NCBI GenBank assembly: GCA_937892255.1
Contig: CALAUL010000016.1
Coordinates: forward strand, 1 to 64,000
Direction of reading: 5' to 3'
Source: an uncultured Bacteroidales bacterium
GTDB lineage: Bacteria > Bacteroidota > Bacteroidia > Bacteroidales > Marinilabiliaceae
DNA length: 64,000 nucleotides
A program made the position numbers and the translations under genes. Each line of letters starts with the position of its first letter. Within the stretch, counting starts at the first letter, position 1. Shown here piece by piece: positions 63,939 to 64,000 of the stretch. Below the pieces are notes generated by a model, which was not told the origin of the DNA, ran no database searches, and saw only the letters and a program-made list of their open reading frames with translations.

Positions 63939-64000
63939 ATGGCAAAAGAAGGCTTTACATCGAGATTTGGAGCAATAGTAACAGCGGCAGGTTCCGCTAT
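63939..64000 (+). CDS. sodium-dependent (NSS-family) transporter, 5' end
   Basis: The first 20 residues (MAKEGFTSRFG then an AAGSA stretch) match the N-terminus of bacterial neurotransmitter:sodium symporters, which begin with SRxGxIxAAxGxAVGLGN. The rest lies outside the window. It starts 15 bases after the NamZ-GH3 gene, so co-transcription is possible, and an amino-acid cargo would fit cell-wall turnover. The call rests on a short stretch. Confidence 0.7.
   Translation, partial: MAKEGFTSRFGAIVTAAGSA

Noticed and set aside
1..64000. tRNA, rRNA, integrase, transposase or phage genes
   Set aside because: I looked for conserved tRNA T-loop sequence, rRNA segments and transposase/integrase motifs on both strands and found none convincing. 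There is no clear island boundary.

Overview
The window comes from a chromosome of the phylum Bacteroidota, most likely order Bacteroidales. Many proteins belong to families largely confined to that group: FtsL-like 2, DUF4831, DUF4924, DUF3127, DUF4249, SiaC (DUF1987), STN/carboxypeptidase-regulatory TonB receptors and the OstA-like protein. Lipoprotein signal peptides are frequent. Several genes have a TAnnTTTG box just upstream, which is the Bacteroidota -7 element. MurE carries the DNPR motif of meso-diaminopimelate ligases. I see no tRNA, rRNA, insertion sequence, prophage or CRISPR array. This is core chromosome with a few accessory genes. I cannot assign a genus.

Layout. 1-2.6 kb: a frameshifted BACON/GH5 lipoprotein with ruined catalytic residues, convergent with murB. 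2.8-8.5 kb: an outer-membrane barrel protein, uvrB, a DUF4831 protein and pepD. 8.7-14.3 kb: a FecR anti-sigma protein without an adjacent sigma factor, a TonB receptor, a DUF4249 lipoprotein and trxB, closed by a strong terminator. 14.4-18.0 kb (minus): a TPR/PD40/SPOR protein followed by floA. 18.2-34.3 kb: the division and cell-wall (dcw) cluster rsmH-ftsL-ftsI-murE-mraY-murD-ftsW-murG-murC-ftsQ-ftsA-ftsZ, then yqeY, a cyclophilin and a DUF3127 protein, ending at a strong terminator. mraZ is absent.

34.4-39.1 kb: an envelope operon of a PorE-like lipoprotein, a beta-helix lipoprotein, a secreted EEP-family nuclease and an unknown protein. 39.1-42.7 kb (minus): a WalJ-like MBL hydrolase, and an ATGA-coupled set cvfB-rlmN-lipoprotein. 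42.7-51.0 kb: DUF3820, an EI24/CysZ-like membrane protein, two SurA-type chaperones, an OstA-like protein, purB and an MsbA-type ABC exporter. 51.0-58.1 kb: DUF2059, tandem SiaC paralogues, miaB, an acyltransferase, a second TonB receptor and DUF4924. 58.4-60.1 kb: a lipoprotein with codon use typical of high expression, followed by a UUCG-loop terminator. 60.6-64.0 kb: an SRPBCC protein, a lipoprotein fusing an exo-muramidase (NamZ/DUF1343) to a NagZ-like GH3 domain, and the start of a sodium-dependent transporter.

Taken together the window is about building, dividing and recycling the Gram-negative envelope. The dcw cluster makes and partitions peptidoglycan. The SPOR protein may bind septal glycan. 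SurA, OstA and MsbA homologues serve outer-membrane protein and lipid transport. The NamZ-GH3 fusion carries both activities needed to degrade alternating MurNAc-GlcNAc strands from their ends. The items most worth a second look are that fusion, the degenerate GH5 lipoprotein, the palindrome over the TonB-receptor start, the DUF3127 protein with an SSB-like tail, and the 34.4-39.1 kb envelope operon.
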